DNA of 26,078 nucleotides from NCBI GenBank assembly GCA_049646625.1, contig JBARWE010000005.1:1-26078 (forward strand). Direction: 5' to 3'. Position 1 is the stretch's first letter, and every line of letters starts with the position of its first letter. A model generated the notes under the pieces. The model ran no database searches and had not been told where the DNA came from. It worked only from the letters and a program-made list of their open reading frames with translations. Both the position numbers and the translations under genes were made by a program. Shown in pieces: positions 24,314-26,078 of the stretch. Origin of the DNA: PRO6 sp049646625. Lineage in GTDB: Bacteria; Pseudomonadota; Alphaproteobacteria; Rhizobiales; Xanthobacteraceae.

Positions 24314-24586
24314 ATGTTCAGCCGCCACAGCCGCCCGGCAAGAGGCATCGCGCTACGGGCCACCGCAGCCGCCGGCCTGTTGCTGGGCGCCATGGTCACG
24401 GCCACCGCCACCACGCAGGTCTCGCGCGAAGCCGACATCGCAACGCTGCGGCTCGGCCAGCGCGTTCTGGTCGATGACGGCTCCTGCCCGGCCGGCCAGA
24501 TCAAGGAGGTCAAGGGCGTTGCGCTGACCCCGACCGGGGTGACGCGGAGCCGGACCTGCGTGCCGCGCCGCAGCGCGCGCCGCTGA
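24314..24586 (+). CDS. Small secreted protein, possibly DUF6719
   Basis: 90 aa. It begins with a basic stretch and a hydrophobic signal-like segment (ALRATAAAGLLLGAMVTATATT, residues about 13-34). A compact mature region follows (EADIATLRLGQRVLVDDGSC, then PAGQIKEV) with two cysteines, C58 and C82 by my count, that could form a disulfide in the periplasm. It resembles short Bradyrhizobium proteins I recall as DUF6719; the function is unknown. ATG 24314 has TGAGG 8 nt upstream; the frame is open to 24101, but that part runs antisense through the thioesterase gene. It converges with creA, 14 bp apart. Confidence 0.7.
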   Translation: MFSRHSRPARGIALRATAAAGLLLGAMVTATATTQVSREADIATLRLGQRVLVDDGSCPAGQIKEVKGVALTPTGVTRSRTCVPRRSARR

Positions 24587-24600
24587 TCCGATTGCCGCCA

Positions 24601-25152
24601 TCACTGAAAATGGTCGGCGCACTTCTCGATCTGGTCGCCCGCACCCCACGGCATGATCGGCACCGAGGAGGTCGAATTGTTCGGCGAGCCTTCGATCAGC
24701 CGGTCGGAATAGACCATGTAGACCAGCACGTTGCGCTTGGCGTCGCAACCACGCACGATCTGCATCTTCTTGAAGAACAGCGAGCGGCGCTGGCGGAACA
24801 CGTCCTCGCCCTGCGAAAGCTTGCCCTTGATCCGGATCGGCCCAATCTGCCGGCATGACAGCGAGATGTCCGACACCTCCTCGGCAAGGCCAAGCCAGCC
24901 CTTGAAGCCGCCCTTTTCCGGCACGGTGAAGTGGCAGGCGACACCGTCTACCTCCGGGTCGTCAAGCCCGTAGGTCGCGAGCTTGTCGTTGGGACTGAGC
25001 CACTTGAACACGGTGGACTTGCGGAAAATCAGGTCCGGCTCGTCGGCTGCGGCGGCCGGCCAGGCCGCGAGCACGGCCAACAGGGCGGCAGTGAGCAGGA
25101 TTGCCGCCCGTGCGGCTGTCCGCGCCGCACGATTTGAGAGCGCTAAGGTCAT
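24601..25152 (-). CDS. creA: CreA family periplasmic protein
   Basis: 183 aa. Signal peptide at about 1-36 (AAILLTAALLAVLAAWPAAAA). The mature part matches the CreA family: FKWLSPNDKLATYGLDDPEVDGVACHF, an IGPI motif, FKKMQIVRGCD and VYMVYSDRLIEGSP. Four mature cysteines (C73, C100, C136, C178) could form two disulfides, consistent with export. In E. coli creA sits beside creBCD but its role is still unclear; no creBCD is seen here. ATG 25152 was chosen for the GGAG 7 nt upstream and because it gives a clean signal peptide; the upstream in-frame ATG at 25248 adds an Arg-rich extension. Confidence 0.93.
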   Translation of the reverse strand: MTLALSNRAARTAARAAILLTAALLAVLAAWPAAAADEPDLIFRKSTVFKWLSPNDKLATYGLDDPEVDGVACHFTVPEKGGFKGWLGLAEEVSDISLSCRQIGPIRIKGKLSQGEDVFRQRRSLFFKKMQIVRGCDAKRNVLVYMVYSDRLIEGSPNNSTSSVPIMPWGAGDQIEKCADHFQ

Positions 25153-25414
25153 CGAAGTCTCCGTTGTCCGCCGCCTATCTAAGCACCGCCTGGACGAACC
25201 GTAAGCCCGCCCGGCGCGGCCGGCGGCCGACAACCGTTTCGCAAGCAATCGAATGCTACACAGGGGCCGAACCTGCCGGTCCGTTTCAGCACCAATAGAT
25301 TGATGCCGGTCGGTTTGTGTTGAGGTCGTTCAGTTGCGTTGCGTAACAGCCATCGAGAAGTCCGCCCTTGCCAGGCCGGCGCATCAGGTCATCGTCTCCG
25401 CGCATCCGAGGCCG
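25153..25414. other. 262-bp divergent gap between creA and the L,D-transpeptidase
   Basis: It must hold the promoters of both genes, but I see no convincing -35/-10 pair. A short tandem GTTGCGTTGCGTAAC lies at about 25333-25347. The frame of the downstream gene is open from 25304, so part of this gap could be coding if TTG 25334 is used. Confidence 0.4.
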
Positions 25415-26078
25415 ATGCCGAGGCGCGCGGCGATCGCGATAGTGGCCGCCGCGATGCTGGCGGCAACGGCGGGGCCGGCTGACGCCAGATCGTGGTTCCC
25501 AGTCGAGGCCTCCCCGGATATGTCGCCGTTCTTCCTTGACGACGCAGTGGAGACAGCGCCGCCCCGCCGCAAGGCACCGCAGCGTGCGGCAAAGCAACGG
25601 CCGGCGCGCGATGCCAAACGGGCTTCGGCAGCCGGGCCGAAAGGGCCGCTCGTCATCGCGGTGTCGCTGCAACGGCAGCAGCTCAAGGTGTTCGATCGTG
25701 ACGGCCTCTACGCCGAGGCGCCGGTTTCCACCGGAATGCGGGGCCATGCTACGCCGGCGGGGATCTTCAGCATCCTCCAGAAGAACAAGTGGCACCGTTC
25801 CAACATCTATAGCGGCGCACCGATGCCCTATATGCAGCGCCTCACCTGGTCCGGAATCGCGCTGCACGCCGGCGCGCTGCCTGGCTATCCGGCCTCGCAC
25901 GGCTGTATCCGCATGCCGAATGCTTTCGCTGCCCGGCTGTGGCAATGGACGCGGCGCGGCGCGCGTGTCGTGATCAGCCACGGCGAGGTCGCCCCTGCCG
26001 CCATCACGCATCCGCTGCTCGATGCGCTGCCCGCCGCGTTACCGCTGGCCGGCGCGCCGGCCCCGGACAGTCTCGGCC
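25415..26078 (+). CDS. L,D-transpeptidase (YkuD domain), 3' partial
   Basis: The frame runs off the right edge without a stop, so only the first 221 residues are visible. Residues 1-24 form a signal sequence (PRRAAIAIVAAAMLAATAGPADA). Residues about 48-76 are a basic, Pro/Ala/Lys/Arg-rich linker. The YkuD catalytic domain starts at about 78 and has H151 (GIALHAG) and the motif S161-HGC-IR-M with catalytic C164 and its preceding H162. Such enzymes make 3-3 peptidoglycan crosslinks or attach proteins to the wall, using a cysteine nucleophile. The ATG at 25415 has GAGG only 3 nt upstream; a TTG at 25334 in the same frame is an alternative start. It is transcribed away from creA. Confidence 0.9.
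   Translation, partial: MPRRAAIAIVAAAMLAATAGPADARSWFPVEASPDMSPFFLDDAVETAPPRRKAPQRAAKQRPARDAKRASAAGPKGPLVIAVSLQRQQLKVFDRDGLYAEAPVSTGMRGHATPAGIFSILQKNKWHRSNIYSGAPMPYMQRLTWSGIALHAGALPGYPASHGCIRMPNAFAARLWQWTRRGARVVISHGEVAPAAITHPLLDALPAALPLAGAPAPDSLG

Overview
This 26-kb window is GC-rich chromosomal DNA, roughly two thirds G+C by eye. It is densely packed with housekeeping and regulatory genes. The gene order ntrB-ntrC-ntrY-ntrX-dat-hfq-hflX-mazG, the catalytic-residue numbering of a TarD-type tartrate dehydratase, and an alphaproteobacterial NtrX without the sigma-54 contact loop all point to an alphaproteobacterium of the Hyphomicrobiales. A Bradyrhizobium/Rhodopseudomonas/Afipia relative (Nitrobacteraceae) is most likely; this placement is inference from gene order and remembered protein similarity. 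I see no rRNA, tRNA, CRISPR array, transposase, phage gene or integrase.

Layout, left to right. (1) 1-6260, plus strand: the nitrogen two-component systems NtrB (5' truncated by the window edge)/NtrC and NtrY/NtrX. A perfect 19-bp dyad overlaps a candidate promoter between ntrC and ntrY. (2) 6264-8952, plus: a D-amino-acid aminotransferase, the RNA chaperone Hfq and the ribosome-associated GTPase HflX. (3) 8941-9777, minus: mazG, converging on hflX with a 12-bp overlap. (4) 9843-12015, plus: queC, a D-tartrate dehydratase (tarD) and a small Cys-rich DUF1272-type protein. (5) 12016-12337: a gene-poor gap with an AT-rich island and an imperfect long inverted repeat, then an acyl-CoA synthetase to 13996. 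(6) 14016-20210, minus: a compact cluster transcribed in the order D-Ala-D-Ala carboxypeptidase, tmk, holB, metG, tatD, PhnP-like metallo-hydrolase. Its members overlap or are separated by at most 55 bp. (7) 20411-22943: katA (minus, with an intrinsic terminator) divergent from oxyR (plus), a peroxide-response pair. (8) 22955-24586: a GNAT acetyltransferase, a strange 210-bp gap, a PaaI-type thioesterase and a small secreted protein. (9) 24601-26078: creA (minus) and an L,D-transpeptidase (plus) cut by the window end.

Functionally, the left part links nitrogen sensing (NtrBC, NtrYX) with post-transcriptional control (Hfq). The middle cluster couples cell-wall trimming, dTTP supply, the replication clamp loader and Met-tRNA charging. 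The katA/oxyR pair carries the two redox cysteines of OxyR, so peroxide-responsive control of catalase is likely.

Nothing in the window is a clear new multi-gene system. The least explained DNA is non-coding. The 23.6-23.83 kb gap combines a 9-bp-arm inverted repeat, a 15-codon ORF with a strong Shine-Dalgarno sequence, and a perfect 27-nt A/T palindrome. The 12.06-12.27 kb gap holds a 5-codon ORF with a strong Shine-Dalgarno sequence, an AT-rich dyad and MITE-like inverted arms. Both look like remnants of lost genes or small insertions, or like undescribed operators.
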